Positions 19,082 to 28,159 of a stretch of 56,928 bases of DNA are shown here, in pieces. Under the pieces are notes generated by a model. The model was not told the DNA's origin, searched no databases, and saw only the letters and a program-made list of their open reading frames with translations. Origin of the DNA: Stappia sp. BW2 (GTDB lineage Bacteria; Pseudomonadota; Alphaproteobacteria; Rhizobiales; Stappiaceae); contig NZ_VIRG01000041.1 of assembly GCF_008107695.1 (NCBI RefSeq), forward strand, positions 1 through 56,928. The letters run 5' to 3'. Each line of letters starts with the position of its first letter. Within the stretch, counting starts at the first letter, position 1. A program made the position numbers and the translations under genes.

Positions 19082-19653
19082 GATCGTCGATTTTGCAGGG
19101 TGGAAATTACGTGATCAAGAAAATCGAAAATCGAAAATTCGAAGCTTGCGGTAAAATTGCATGGCTATGGAGTGCTTCACCTCTACATCAGGCATTTACG
19201 ACCTCCCTTCAAGCGAGATTTATTCTGCCGGCAGTCGAACTTGGCAATTTTCACATTCTTGAGGCTCATGGAATGCCTGCAGCTTATTGCTCGTGGGCCA
19301 TGATGAGCCGTGAGGCTGAAGCACGCTATGTCCTCAACCCCAGCGAGATGAAGCTGGAAGATTGGGCCTCGGGTGACCGGCTTTGGTTTATTGACTGGAT
19401 TTCGCCCTTCAGCAGCCGATTCACATGGAGGCTGAAGCAGACAATGGCGGAGGAGAAATTTCCAAATAGCGTTGCCCGCTCCTATAAAGTCAAAGGGAAG
19501 TCTTCGAAGGCCCGCATCGCTACATTTATCGGAGCGAACCTTACGAAACAACAGAGTTACCAATTGCGCCGCAAATATCATTTGGAATTGACCGAAGAAT
19601 TGCGGAAGATTTCAGAAACCGATCAGTCCTTCGCACTGAGAGACTCGGGCTGA
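19078..19653 (+). CDS. rtxC: HlyC/RtxC-type toxin-activating lysine acyltransferase, 191 aa
   Basis: Transfers fatty acyl groups from acyl carrier protein to lysines of an RTX toxin in the cytoplasm before export. The match to E. coli HlyC is clear along the chain: GKIAWLWSASPLHQAF, ILPAVELGNF, PAAYCSWAMMS and EDWASGDRLWFIDWISPF. His37 (in SPLHQ) and Asp106 (in FIDW) align with the HlyC catalytic His and Asp. Length fits the family (about 170-190 aa) with a slightly longer N-terminus. The start ATG overlaps the toxin stop as ATGA, so translation is coupled. In the classical operons the acyltransferase precedes the toxin; here it follows it. The acceptor lysines of the toxin cannot be named from sequence. 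Confidence 0.92.
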   Translation: MRSSILQGGNYVIKKIENRKFEACGKIAWLWSASPLHQAFTTSLQARFILPAVELGNFHILEAHGMPAAYCSWAMMSREAEARYVLNPSEMKLEDWASGDRLWFIDWISPFSSRFTWRLKQTMAEEKFPNSVARSYKVKGKSSKARIATFIGANLTKQQSYQLRRKYHLELTEELRKISETDQSFALRDSG

Positions 19654-19680
19654 TACTGACGCTTTAGTCTCGGGCTCGAG

Positions 19681-19762
19681 TAAGTGGACGGTCTCATACC
19701 CCGGCATCTGAGATGCCATACTGCGCTTATTGGAAGCCACAGAAGGGAGAGCCGTCCACTTA
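19681..19762. repeat. 82-bp inverted-repeat element with internal hairpin
   Basis: TAAGTGGACGG at 19681-19691 is matched by its exact reverse complement CCGTCCACTTA at 19752-19762, with further offset pairing (GTCTC/GAGAG). Inside is a perfect 7-bp hairpin, GGCATCT-G-AGATGCC (19703-19717). It lies in the 173-bp gap between the acyltransferase and the T1SS ATPase. It could be a small MITE-like insertion, an excision scar or a structured mRNA element limiting readthrough. Confidence 0.6.
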
Positions 19763-19826
19763 ATCAGCCCCTCCATCTTCCCACGTCAGCCCGCCTCCCT
19801 AGGCTCTCTCAAAACCTTCGAAATCC

Positions 19827-21575
19827 ATGTCAAACAGCAAACAAACTTCTTTCAGGTCCCGGGCCTCGAATGACAATCCGGTTCGCTTGGCCTTTCGTCC
19901 TATACATGCCGCGTTCTGGGGTGTGGCAGTCGTCAGTTTTATCATCAATATCCTGATGCTGACCGGGCCTGTCTTCATGCTTCAGGTCTATGACCGGGTG
20001 CTTGCCAGCGGATCCATTCCAACGCTTGTGGCGATCGGTGCGCTGGCAATCGTACTCTATACATTCTACGGCCTTATGGAGGGTGTGCGCAGCAGGCTCT
20101 TGGCCAGGCTGGGGCAGCGCGTGGATGCGAGACTGTCCGGGATCGTCTACCGCGTCTCAAATGACCTTCCCGTACGCCTGGGACGCAAGGCCGCCAAACT
20201 GCGTCCGGTGCAGGACTTGGATACGGTAAGGCAATTCCTGTCCGGGCCGGGGCCGGCGGCCATTTTCGATATTCCATGGCTACCGCTCTACCTCGGGATC
20301 GTCTTTCTGTTTCACCCGGTCCTCGGGTTTGTGGGGCTGGGCGGCGCATTGGTCATAGTTGCCCTAATCGCACTGAACGAAATGATGTCCCGGGCGCCGG
20401 CGCAAGAGGCTGCCGGCCATGCAGGGCGCCGTTCTTCCGATGTCGAAATCGGACAGCGAAATTCTGAAGTCGTCACCGCCATGGGCATGCAAGATGCCCT
20501 GACGTCCAGGTGGGAGACGCAGAATAGCGACTATCTGGCAACCCAGCGGCGCGCTGCTGACCGCACGGGCTTGTTCGGCACAGCGATCAAAACCATTCGC
20601 TTCATTCTCCAGTCTGCCATTCTTGGTGTCGGCGCGTGGCTGGCGATCAAACAGGAAATCACCCCTGGCGTCATGATCGCCTCGTCCATCATGACATCGA
20701 GGGCATTGTCGCCAATTGAACAGGCCGTTTCCCAATGGCGCGGGTTTATCGCCAGCCGCCAATCCTTAAAACGTCTGCATGAGGTTCTGTTGGTCGCCGA
20801 CACGGAAACCGACAAGATGGATTTGCCATTGCCGGCGAAAAAGCTGTCCGTCGAGCAGGTCTTTTGCGGTCCATTCGGTGAAGCCGTACCCTTTGTCCAA
20901 AATGTCTCACTTGACCTTGAGGCCGGAGATGGCCTTGGAGTGATCGGACCTTCCGGCTCTGGCAAATCGACCTTTGCGCGGGCGCTGGTCGGGGCAGTGC
21001 CGTCGCTCAAGGGTGTCATTCGCTACGACGGGGCGGAGATTGGCCAATGGCCCGGCGCAAAACGCGGGGAATTTATTGGCTATCTGCCCCAGGATCTTCA
21101 GCTCTTTGATGGCACCATCGCCGACAATATTGCCCGGTTCCGAACCAATGCATCGTCAGACCTCATCATTGAGGCAGCAAAACTGGCGGACGTACATGAT
21201 CTGATCGTTGGTCTTCCGGAGGGTTACAACACAGTTATCGGCCGAAGCGGTCGCCTCCTGTCTGCCGGACAACGGCAGCGCATCGCACTGGCCAGGGCGC
21301 TTTACGGCAATCCCTTCCTTATTGTTCTTGACGAACCAAATTCCAATCTGGATGCGGAAGGGGACGGAGCTCTGTCAAGCGCCATCAAGGCAATGCGAGA
21401 CAAAGGATCCATCGTGGTGGTGATTGCCCATCGTCCGAGCGCGATCGCGACGGTCGACAAGATCCTGTGCCTGAAAGACGGAAAAATGGCCGGCTTCGGG
21501 CCGAAGGATGAAGTGCTCAAGCAAACGGTCCAGCCTGTGCCAAACACGCGAACCAATATTGCCATGAGGGGGTGA
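19827..21575 (+). CDS. Type I secretion ABC transporter (permease/ATPase), 582 aa
   Basis: The inner-membrane energy component of a type I secretion system, PrtD/AprD group. The N-terminal half holds about six membrane helices, starting with AFWGVAVVSFIINILMLTGP and the family signature MLQVYDRVLASGSIPTL. The C-terminal ATPase has Walker A GPSGSGKST, signature LSAGQRQR (Ala instead of the usual Gly) and Walker B FLIVLDEPNSNLD, with a switch His in IAHRPS. There is no N-terminal C39-like domain, as expected for PrtD-type rather than HlyB-type transporters. The stop lies just before the fusion protein gene. The outer-membrane TolC partner is not in the window. No clear ribosome site precedes the ATG at 19827. 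Confidence 0.93.
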   Translation: MSNSKQTSFRSRASNDNPVRLAFRPIHAAFWGVAVVSFIINILMLTGPVFMLQVYDRVLASGSIPTLVAIGALAIVLYTFYGLMEGVRSRLLARLGQRVDARLSGIVYRVSNDLPVRLGRKAAKLRPVQDLDTVRQFLSGPGPAAIFDIPWLPLYLGIVFLFHPVLGFVGLGGALVIVALIALNEMMSRAPAQEAAGHAGRRSSDVEIGQRNSEVVTAMGMQDALTSRWETQNSDYLATQRRAADRTGLFGTAIKTIRFILQSAILGVGAWLAIKQEITPGVMIASSIMTSRALSPIEQAVSQWRGFIASRQSLKRLHEVLLVADTETDKMDLPLPAKKLSVEQVFCGPFGEAVPFVQNVSLDLEAGDGLGVIGPSGSGKSTFARALVGAVPSLKGVIRYDGAEIGQWPGAKRGEFIGYLPQDLQLFDGTIADNIARFRTNASSDLIIEAAKLADVHDLIVGLPEGYNTVIGRSGRLLSAGQRQRIALARALYGNPFLIVLDEPNSNLDAEGDGALSSAIKAMRDKGSIVVVIAHRPSAIATVDKILCLKDGKMAGFGPKDEVLKQTVQPVPNTRTNIAMRG

Positions 21576-21577
21576 CG

Positions 21578-22912
21578 ATGTCTGATCAAAATGAGGCATC
21601 ACCGCACAGTGGCTCAGGATCGTCCCACGCCGATGACATGTTGCGTCACACAGTGCGCACGCACATGCTGTTTGCGCTGTTTTTGACCATCGTGATTGTT
21701 GCCGGAATTGGGGGCTGGGCTGCCTTCACCGAAATATCCGGCGCGGTTGTCTCTTCCGGTACCATCGTCGTGGAGACCAACACCAAACAAGTGCAACACC
21801 GTGAAGGCGGTATTGTTCGCGATATCCGCGTGAAAGACGGAGATGTTGTTGAAGCAGGGGACCTTTTGATCAGGCTCGACGACACGGTGACACGCGCCAA
21901 TCTCGCGGTCATCACCAAACAATTGACCGACCTGACTGCGCAGGAGCTGCGCCTTGCCGCAGAGCGGGACGACCTGCGGGCAATTGAGTGGCCTGAAAAA
22001 CGAGCCGCCAGTCTCGGTGACGTTGAAAGAGGTCAACAGCTTCTTCTGGAAGCCCGGCAGAATTCCAAGGAAGGCCGCAAGAACCAGCTTGAAGAGCAAA
22101 TCCGCCAGTTCAACAAGCAGACCGAAGGCCTCGAAGCTCAGGTTAAGGCCAAGACATCCGAAATCGACCTGATCGGAGAAGAGCTAGGCGATCTCGGTGG
22201 ACTGCTGGACAAGAAACTCGTCTCAAAGAGCCGCGTGACGGCGCTTCGCCGCGAAAAGGCGCGTCTGGACGGGGAGTATGGCGACCTGATTGCACAAATT
22301 GCTCGCACGAAGGAAGCAATCAGCGAGCGGCACATCCAGATCCTTCAGATCGAGGAGACCTACCGGGCCGAAGTCCTCGAAAATCTGCAGGAAGTCCGCT
22401 CCCGGATCGCGCAGCTTGAAGAACAGAAGATCGCAGCGGAAGATGAACTTACCCGCGTCGATATTCTGGCGCCACGAAACGGCTATGTTCATCAACTCGC
22501 TGTGCACACTATCGGCGGTGTCATTGCGCCTGGCGAAACCATTCTGCAGATCGTCCCTCGGGAAGATCAGCTCATCGTTGAAACCCAGGTTCGGCCGGTC
22601 GATATCGACCAGATGTCTCCAGGCCAACAGGCGAGGGTTCGCTTTCCAAGCTTCGATCAACGAACGACACCTGAACTGAAAGCGGAATTGCTGACCATCT
22701 CGGCAGATTTGAACCAGGATGAGCGGACGGGCATGAGCTACTATGTTGCCCGGCTTGTCATCGATGAGAGCGAACTTACGAAACTCGGCGAGCATGCCCT
22801 CATACCCGGCATGCCGGTCGAGACCTTCCTGCAAACCGGTGACAGGACGGTGCTCAGCTACCTGGTGAAGCCGATAAGAGATCAGATCGCACACGCTTTA
22901 CGAGAGAGGTAG
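21578..22912 (+). CDS. Type I secretion membrane fusion protein (HlyD/PrtE family), 444 aa
   Basis: Periplasmic adaptor linking the ABC transporter to an outer-membrane TolC-type channel. A short cytoplasmic N-terminus is followed by one membrane helix (about residues 31-52, LFALFLTIVIVAGIGGWAAF), a biotinyl-lipoyl half-motif (VQHREGGIVRDIRVKDGDVV), a long coiled coil (about 90-275), the second lipoyl half (ILAPRNGYVHQLAVHTIGGV) and a beta-barrel domain ending in the VETFLQTGDRTVLSYLVKP motif typical of PrtE/HlyD proteins. I prefer the ATG at 21578 over the GTG at 21572 because AGGGGGTG lies at the right distance. It follows the ATPase gene by two bases. Confidence 0.92.
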   Translation: MSDQNEASPHSGSGSSHADDMLRHTVRTHMLFALFLTIVIVAGIGGWAAFTEISGAVVSSGTIVVETNTKQVQHREGGIVRDIRVKDGDVVEAGDLLIRLDDTVTRANLAVITKQLTDLTAQELRLAAERDDLRAIEWPEKRAASLGDVERGQQLLLEARQNSKEGRKNQLEEQIRQFNKQTEGLEAQVKAKTSEIDLIGEELGDLGGLLDKKLVSKSRVTALRREKARLDGEYGDLIAQIARTKEAISERHIQILQIEETYRAEVLENLQEVRSRIAQLEEQKIAAEDELTRVDILAPRNGYVHQLAVHTIGGVIAPGETILQIVPREDQLIVETQVRPVDIDQMSPGQQARVRFPSFDQRTTPELKAELLTISADLNQDERTGMSYYVARLVIDESELTKLGEHALIPGMPVETFLQTGDRTVLSYLVKPIRDQIAHALRER

Positions 22913-22926
22913 GGCCCTTAAAAATA

Positions 22927-22964
22927 GCCACCGCCCGGGCCGGGCCCCGGCGGTGCCTGTTTTG
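22927..22964. terminator. Bidirectional terminator between convergent genes
   Basis: A GC-rich hairpin: CACCGCC / GGCGGTG (7 bp), a C-C mismatch, then GGGC / GCCC (4 bp) around a CGG loop. TGTTTTG follows on the plus strand and TATTTTTAAG on the minus strand, so it can serve both the fusion-protein gene and the convergent glycoside hydrolase gene. Confidence 0.75.
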
Positions 22965-22981
22965 ATCAGGTTGGCCTTTCC

Positions 22982-25900
22982 TCAGACGAAAATCACATCG
23001 TCATAGTGAAAATCAGACAGCACATGTCCCGTCACAACGATGCTGTTGTTCGCATCAATCGTGATGGTTGTGTCGGTGCCGTTGTCAGATGTGGCTGCGA
23101 TCAGGCTGTCAACGTCGGCAAAAACGGACGTGTCAAATACGAGCACATCATCGGATCCTGCGCCAGCTGCAAAGCCGGTGATCGTGTCATGGCCGGTCTG
23201 CATAGAGCCGAAGAAAAAGGCATCATGCCCGGCTGCCGCGGCAAACGCGTCGTTGCCTTCATTCGAGAAGTGGGACGTGACGTCGTCAAAGCCGGCTACG
23301 CCATTTTCAAAATTCACCGGATCGGCATTGAAAAAGTCGTCCAGGATATCGGTCCCTGAGCCGTCATTGGCGCCGAGATAGTAGTGGTAGCTGGTTGGCC
23401 ACCACTCGCCGGCACCCCAGGCAGTCCAGCCGAGCCAGACATCTCCGTTGGCGTTCATGTGGTTCAGCAGATCCACATATTCGTCGGCATTGGCACCGTC
23501 CGCAGCGACGCCAAACTCCCCAAGGAACAGCTCGATTCCGTGCGCGCGGGCCCAGTCGGTAACCCCTTGCAGCACCGCTGCGCCCTTGCCGTCGACCGCG
23601 TCAGGGGACGTACCGCTGCTGTCGCTGTCCAGATATTGATGCACCTCGAAAGCGAAATTGCCGGCCGGATCGTGGAAGGCCTCGTAGATAGCTTCCTCGT
23701 CCTGATAACCCGGATCGTTGAAGCGGTGTGCACCGGACCAGTCAACGGTCGGGATCAGCAGCTTGTTGGTCGCCCCCGTCGCCCGGATCGCGTCCGTCGC
23801 GGCCTGGGCGTACTCCATCCAGGTGGCGGCAGTAATGTCATGCGGTTCGTTCATGATGTCGAACCAGACATTCGGCTCGTCCTTGAATTCGTTGGCGAGT
23901 TTCGTCCAGACGTCCATGAAGGCTGTCTTGAGGCTTTGTGAGCCGCTCGACATTTCCTGGTCGAAATACGAGCCGAAATTATGCATGTCGAGGATGATCA
24001 GCTGGCCGTTGGCCTGCGCATGGGCAACCGAATCCTTGATCAACTGCAGGTAATCCGCATCCAGCGGGCCATTGGCCGTGTGCTGCACACGCTCCCAGGT
24101 GAATGGCAGACGGACAGTGTTCGCACCGGCATTTGCCCAGTAGTTGTAGTGCTCGATGCCGTTGGTGCCGTAATCGGTCCAGACTTGGCCAATATCGGCA
24201 CTTCCGAATTCCATGCTGGAGAGGTTCACCCCGGTGTATTTCACCGCCGCCGGTTGGGGAGCGGAACCGATGGTCACCGAGACGGTTGCGGTCGAGGTCT
24301 CGTTGCCGTCCGAAACAGTGTAGGTGAAGCTCTTGGTTCCGCTTGCAGATGCGGACGGCTCATAGGTCAGCGTGCCGTCCGTGTTGTAGACGACCAGCCC
24401 GTCCGCATCGGACACCCAGGTCTGCCAGCCCGGCTGCATGTCGACGCCGTTGATCTGCGTGACGGTCAGCGTATCGCCGTTGGGGTCGCTGTCATTGGCA
24501 AGAACGTCGATCGTGACGGACCCGCCGGAAGACACTTGTGCCGTGTCGTCGGTCGGTGCCGGGGCCGTTGCCACCGGTGCGACCGTCGCCGTGACAGTTG
24601 CCGTTGCGGTCTCGTTGCCGTCGGACACCGTGTAGGTAAAGCTTTTGGTGCCGGTTGCGGAGGCGGACGGCTGATAGGTCAGCGTGCCGTCGGTGTTGTA
24701 GATGACGAGGCCATCCGCCCCGGCCACCCACGTCTGCCAGCCCGGCTGCATATCGACGCCGTTGATCTGGGTGATGGTCAGCGTGTCGCCGTTCGGGTCG
24801 GTGTCATTGGCAAGAACGTCGATGGTGACCGAGCCGCCAGGGGCGACATCGGCGCTGTCGTCGGTGGGCGTCGGTGTGGTCGGGACGATGGTCGCGGTGA
24901 CCGTCGCCGTCGCTGTCTCGTTTCCGTCCGAAACCGTGTAGGTAAAGCTCTTGGTGCCGGTCGCAGATGCAGACGGCTCATAGGTCAGCGTGCCGTCCGC
25001 ATTGTAGATGACAAGTCCGTCCGCTTCGGCAACCCATGTCTGCCATCCTGGCTGCATGTCGACGCCGTTGATCTGCGTGATCGTCAACGTATCGCCGTTC
25101 GGGTCGGTGTCGTTGGCCAGGACGTCGATTGTCACCGAACCACCAGCAGAAACCTGAGCTGCATCGTTCGTGGGGACCGGTGTCGTCGGGATCGGTGCGA
25201 CCGTCGCCGTAACGGTTGCCGTTGATGTCTCATTGCCATCCGAGACAGTGTAGGTGAAAGTCTTGGTGCCGGTCGCGGTTGCTGACGGCTGGTAAGTCAG
25301 CGTGCCATCAGTGTTGTAGATCACCAGCCCATCTGCTCCCGCCACCCACGTCTGCCAGCCCGGCTGCATATCGACGCCGTTGATCTGGGTGATGGTCAGC
25401 GTGTCGCCGTTCGGATCGCTATCATTGGCCAGAACATTGATCGTCACGGAACCACCAGGCGCGACCTCGGCCGTGTCATTGACAGGTGCCGGTGCAGTCG
25501 CTCCAGCCGACGTTCCGGCAACGCCACCATTTCCGCGAGCAATGTCCGTGTCAGTGAGTGTCACTGTGACGGCGTCTCCGGTAAAATAGATCTCTTCTAC
25601 ATTGATGGCCGAGGTGAATTCAGAGCCATCGTTGGCACTCACAGTCACGTACCAGCCATTACCGGACCAGGCATAGGCGCTGCTGGTCCCATCAACGACG
25701 ACAGTGTCCCAGCCCGTGCCGCCATCGATGCGGTTGCCGCCCGCGCCGCCGTTCAGCCGGTCGTCACCGGTATTGCCATAGAGATCGTCATCACCGTCGT
25801 TGCCGGAGAGGGTGTCGTTGCCCTGGCCACCATAAATACGGTCATCGCCGCCATTGCCGTTCACCGTATCGTTGCCGTTGCCGGCAAAAAGGCTGTCGCT

Positions 25901-27256
25901 GAAGGCGGAGCCCTGGACGCTGTCGTCGCCGTCATTGGTAAGGACGATATAACCGTTCAAATATCCAACACCGTTCGACCCCCAGCCAGAAATGTCTATC
26001 GCATTGGAGCTTACGACGTTTAGGATACGGATGTTGGGGTCGGAGTAGTCGTTGCCGGAGGTAACCGCCTGCAGGAAACCGACCACCGGCTTGGCGTATA
26101 TCGTGCCGTCGGCATAGCGGCCATAAAGGCCGAAGGAGCCTTCTGCAGTGGAGGTGCTGCCGTCGTTGCTGCCGTCGCCGTCATATGCGTTAAAGGCGTC
26201 GTTGGTTTCCTTATAGTAGTTGTCGAGCACCATATGGGCCATGACGCCCTTGAGATCGTCATTGTCCCAGCTGTCGAGAACACCAATAGCTTCGGCAAAG
26301 AAGTTGGCCTGATCGATTTCCCCGGCCGCACCGGCACCGCGGTAACCCGCGTAAGAGGGTACACCGAATTCTGTGATCCAGAGCTCTGCATCGCCGAAGC
26401 CATGGTAGTCCTTCAGATATTGCACGCTGTAAAGCGCGCCCTGGAAGCTATGGTAGTAGTCCCAGGAGGAGGCCGCATCCGTTGGGTTGGGCACCCAGTC
26501 GGTCGGGCGGCCGGACTGCGGCGTCGTCGCGTTGTAGTCATAGATTGTATAGGGGTGGATGGTGAAACCATCGATGTCCGCGCCTAGGTTTTTCAACGTA
26601 GCGAACATCGTGTCCATATAAGCGTAGTCGTTATGGGCTATGCCGGCGCCGATGACCTTGATCTCCTGGCCGAGATCGGCCTCTACACCCTTGACCGCTT
26701 CGTTCACCGCATGCAGATAGCGGGCGTAATATTCCGCGTTTTCGGTGCTGAGGGCATAAAAGCGCGGGTTATTTGGGTCACCCTCGCCGCCATAGTAGGT
26801 TCCGGTATACTGATAGCTAAGATTGGGCTCATTGCCGACTTCCCAGCCTGCGATAGTGTCGGTGAGACCAGACCCTCTGGAATGGACTTCCTCGACGAGC
26901 AGGCTGAAGCGCCTCGCCAGTTCGTCTATGGCCCATTGCTGAGTCGGTACGTCGCCAACGTCGGACCCAGGCGGCAGCAAATCCAGGGGGGTCTGACCAG
27001 GTTCGAATATGATCTTAAATCCTCTCGCCTGGGCTTCTGCCATAGATTGCAACGCATCCTGCACGACATAGTCCCATTCGGCGGCATTGTTTGAACCGAT
27101 CGGCGACAGATCGAGCGGAATTCTGACAACGGAGCTACCGGCTTGCGCTGCCAGCGCCATGTGATCAAACTCATCCAGCCCCTGGTGAGCCTCGCTGCTC
27201 GGGTTCCAAGAGTTGCTAAGTATGTGCATTCCGAACATCGTGTCTGAAATGGCCAT
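22982..27256 (-). CDS. Secreted bimodular glycoside hydrolase with Ig-like repeats and type I export signal, 1424 aa
   Basis: A large extracellular polysaccharide-degrading enzyme. Domains: an N-terminal clan GH-A barrel (about 5-400) with acid/base Glu143 in GWEVGNEPN and nucleophile Glu296 in ELWITEFGVP, resembling GH39/GH5-like enzymes; an RTX block (about 440-510, repeats of GGxGNDxL); four almost identical Ig/cadherin-like repeats of 102-104 residues (about 590-1000, each with VLANDxDPNGDTLTITQINGV); a GH5 cellulase-type barrel (about 1004-1300) with Glu1137 in WFDIMNEPHD and Glu1247 in LFLGEFGV; and a C-terminus (ITGFAAGAGSDDVLVFD to YDDVIFV) like serralysin-type T1SS signals. No N-terminal signal peptide, fitting type I export, probably by the convergent transporter genes. 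Substrate (beta-glucan, cellulose or the cell's own exopolysaccharide) cannot be told. Confidence 0.87.
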   Translation of the reverse strand: MAISDTMFGMHILSNSWNPSSEAHQGLDEFDHMALAAQAGSSVVRIPLDLSPIGSNNAAEWDYVVQDALQSMAEAQARGFKIIFEPGQTPLDLLPPGSDVGDVPTQQWAIDELARRFSLLVEEVHSRGSGLTDTIAGWEVGNEPNLSYQYTGTYYGGEGDPNNPRFYALSTENAEYYARYLHAVNEAVKGVEADLGQEIKVIGAGIAHNDYAYMDTMFATLKNLGADIDGFTIHPYTIYDYNATTPQSGRPTDWVPNPTDAASSWDYYHSFQGALYSVQYLKDYHGFGDAELWITEFGVPSYAGYRGAGAAGEIDQANFFAEAIGVLDSWDNDDLKGVMAHMVLDNYYKETNDAFNAYDGDGSNDGSTSTAEGSFGLYGRYADGTIYAKPVVGFLQAVTSGNDYSDPNIRILNVVSSNAIDISGWGSNGVGYLNGYIVLTNDGDDSVQGSAFSDSLFAGNGNDTVNGNGGDDRIYGGQGNDTLSGNDGDDDLYGNTGDDRLNGGAGGNRIDGGTGWDTVVVDGTSSAYAWSGNGWYVTVSANDGSEFTSAINVEEIYFTGDAVTVTLTDTDIARGNGGVAGTSAGATAPAPVNDTAEVAPGGSVTINVLANDSDPNGDTLTITQINGVDMQPGWQTWVAGADGLVIYNTDGTLTYQPSATATGTKTFTYTVSDGNETSTATVTATVAPIPTTPVPTNDAAQVSAGGSVTIDVLANDTDPNGDTLTITQINGVDMQPGWQTWVAEADGLVIYNADGTLTYEPSASATGTKSFTYTVSDGNETATATVTATIVPTTPTPTDDSADVAPGGSVTIDVLANDTDPNGDTLTITQINGVDMQPGWQTWVAGADGLVIYNTDGTLTYQPSASATGTKSFTYTVSDGNETATATVTATVAPVATAPAPTDDTAQVSSGGSVTIDVLANDSDPNGDTLTVTQINGVDMQPGWQTWVSDADGLVVYNTDGTLTYEPSASASGTKSFTYTVSDGNETSTATVSVTIGSAPQPAAVKYTGVNLSSMEFGSADIGQVWTDYGTNGIEHYNYWANAGANTVRLPFTWERVQHTANGPLDADYLQLIKDSVAHAQANGQLIILDMHNFGSYFDQEMSSGSQSLKTAFMDVWTKLANEFKDEPNVWFDIMNEPHDITAATWMEYAQAATDAIRATGATNKLLIPTVDWSGAHRFNDPGYQDEEAIYEAFHDPAGNFAFEVHQYLDSDSSGTSPDAVDGKGAAVLQGVTDWARAHGIELFLGEFGVAADGANADEYVDLLNHMNANGDVWLGWTAWGAGEWWPTSYHYYLGANDGSGTDILDDFFNADPVNFENGVAGFDDVTSHFSNEGNDAFAAAAGHDAFFFGSMQTGHDTITGFAAGAGSDDVLVFDTSVFADVDSLIAATSDNGTDTTITIDANNSIVVTGHVLSDFHYDDVIFV
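24262..25490 (-). repeat. Four near-identical Ig-like repeats, 306-312 bp each
   Basis: Inside the glycoside hydrolase gene, the same landmark (the codons for INGVD) recurs at 24443, 24755, 25061 and 25373, giving periods of 312, 306 and 312 bases. DNA similarity between units is high, so the array probably changes copy number by recombination. The units likely act as a rigid spacer between the two catalytic barrels. Confidence 0.85.
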
Positions 27257-27390
27257 GGAAAAACTCCATCCAATAAGCTAAGTAAAATTCGCATGATATT
27301 TTAACACAATCCTGGCGTGCGCAACCCTGGATTTCGTTTTTAGAGGCTAATCCGCATATCTTGCTCTATTCCTGAAACGCAGGACGACCT

Positions 27391-28158
27391 TTGAAACCAA
27401 TGCGAAAAATCGGAATACTGGCAGAGAAAGGCTCGAGAATATTCGATTGGCAGCTAACGAGGAAAGCCCTTTCTCAAGCAGAAGTTGAACTGGTCTTTTT
27501 TGTCGAAATTCCAACTAACCGACCAAGACGCTATTTGCACAAGCTGCCCGCGCGAGTCCTCTGGCAAGTAATATGTACTGTCGAGGGCTTGTGGTTTGGT
27601 AAGATGGCCAACTTTCATCCGCCACTGGATGCTACCAAGCTCAATTGTGAGTTTCAGGGTTTCCGAAAAACTTTCTCGAATGAGGCACTTGAAGCCATCC
27701 GCTGTTCCGGCGTGGACTTGATCCTGCGTCTCGGTGGTCGAGGTATTTATTCAGACCCAGTGCTGGAGGCTGCCCCGCTCGGAATGATATCTATTCATCA
27801 TGGAGATAACAGGACGTTCCGCGGGGGACCTCCCGGGTTTTGGGAAATTCTCAACGATGCGCCAAGGGTAGGCTTTATCGTTCAGCAGCTAACCCCAAAG
27901 CTCGACGGAGGCCATGTTTTGGCACGTGGAAACTTCAAGACCCGTCGGTTCGCGACCGAAAACCGAAGCAGACTCTTTGCTGAAGCCGATCGAGAACTTG
28001 CTCAGGTTGTGGGTCGGATTGTAAAGACCGGTCGATTACCGGATCCAGAGCCCTCTGAGCAGCTTGGTCCGATTTACCGCATGCCCGGTATCTGGGACCT
28101 TGTGCGCTATCTGAAGACGTCCTGGTTACGGCGCAGACCCGAAATCGCAGCGGAATGA
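27391..28158 (+). CDS. Formyltransferase-family protein, 255 aa
   Basis: The core GVDLILRLGGRGIYSDPVLEAAPLGMISIHHGDNRTFRGGPPGFWEIL matches the N10-formyltetrahydrofolate-dependent formyltransferase fold (as in Met-tRNA formyltransferase, ArnA and PurN), with an Asn-containing HHGDNR segment where the family has HPSLLP-like catalytic residues; note that the catalytic His is retained but the surrounding loop differs. A C-terminal basic tail follows. It probably formylates, or binds in a similar way, an amino sugar or other amine. It stands 134 bases from the divergent glycoside hydrolase and one base before the next gene, so the two downstream genes form a pair. GC is lower than in most of the window. 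Confidence 0.7.
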   Translation: MKPMRKIGILAEKGSRIFDWQLTRKALSQAEVELVFFVEIPTNRPRRYLHKLPARVLWQVICTVEGLWFGKMANFHPPLDATKLNCEFQGFRKTFSNEALEAIRCSGVDLILRLGGRGIYSDPVLEAAPLGMISIHHGDNRTFRGGPPGFWEILNDAPRVGFIVQQLTPKLDGGHVLARGNFKTRRFATENRSRLFAEADRELAQVVGRIVKTGRLPDPEPSEQLGPIYRMPGIWDLVRYLKTSWLRRRPEIAAE

Positions 28159-28159
28159 C

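Noticed and set aside
23981..25225. 414-codon plus-strand frame inside the glycoside hydrolase gene
   Set aside because: It mirrors the Ig-like repeats on the other strand and is a by-product of codon bias.
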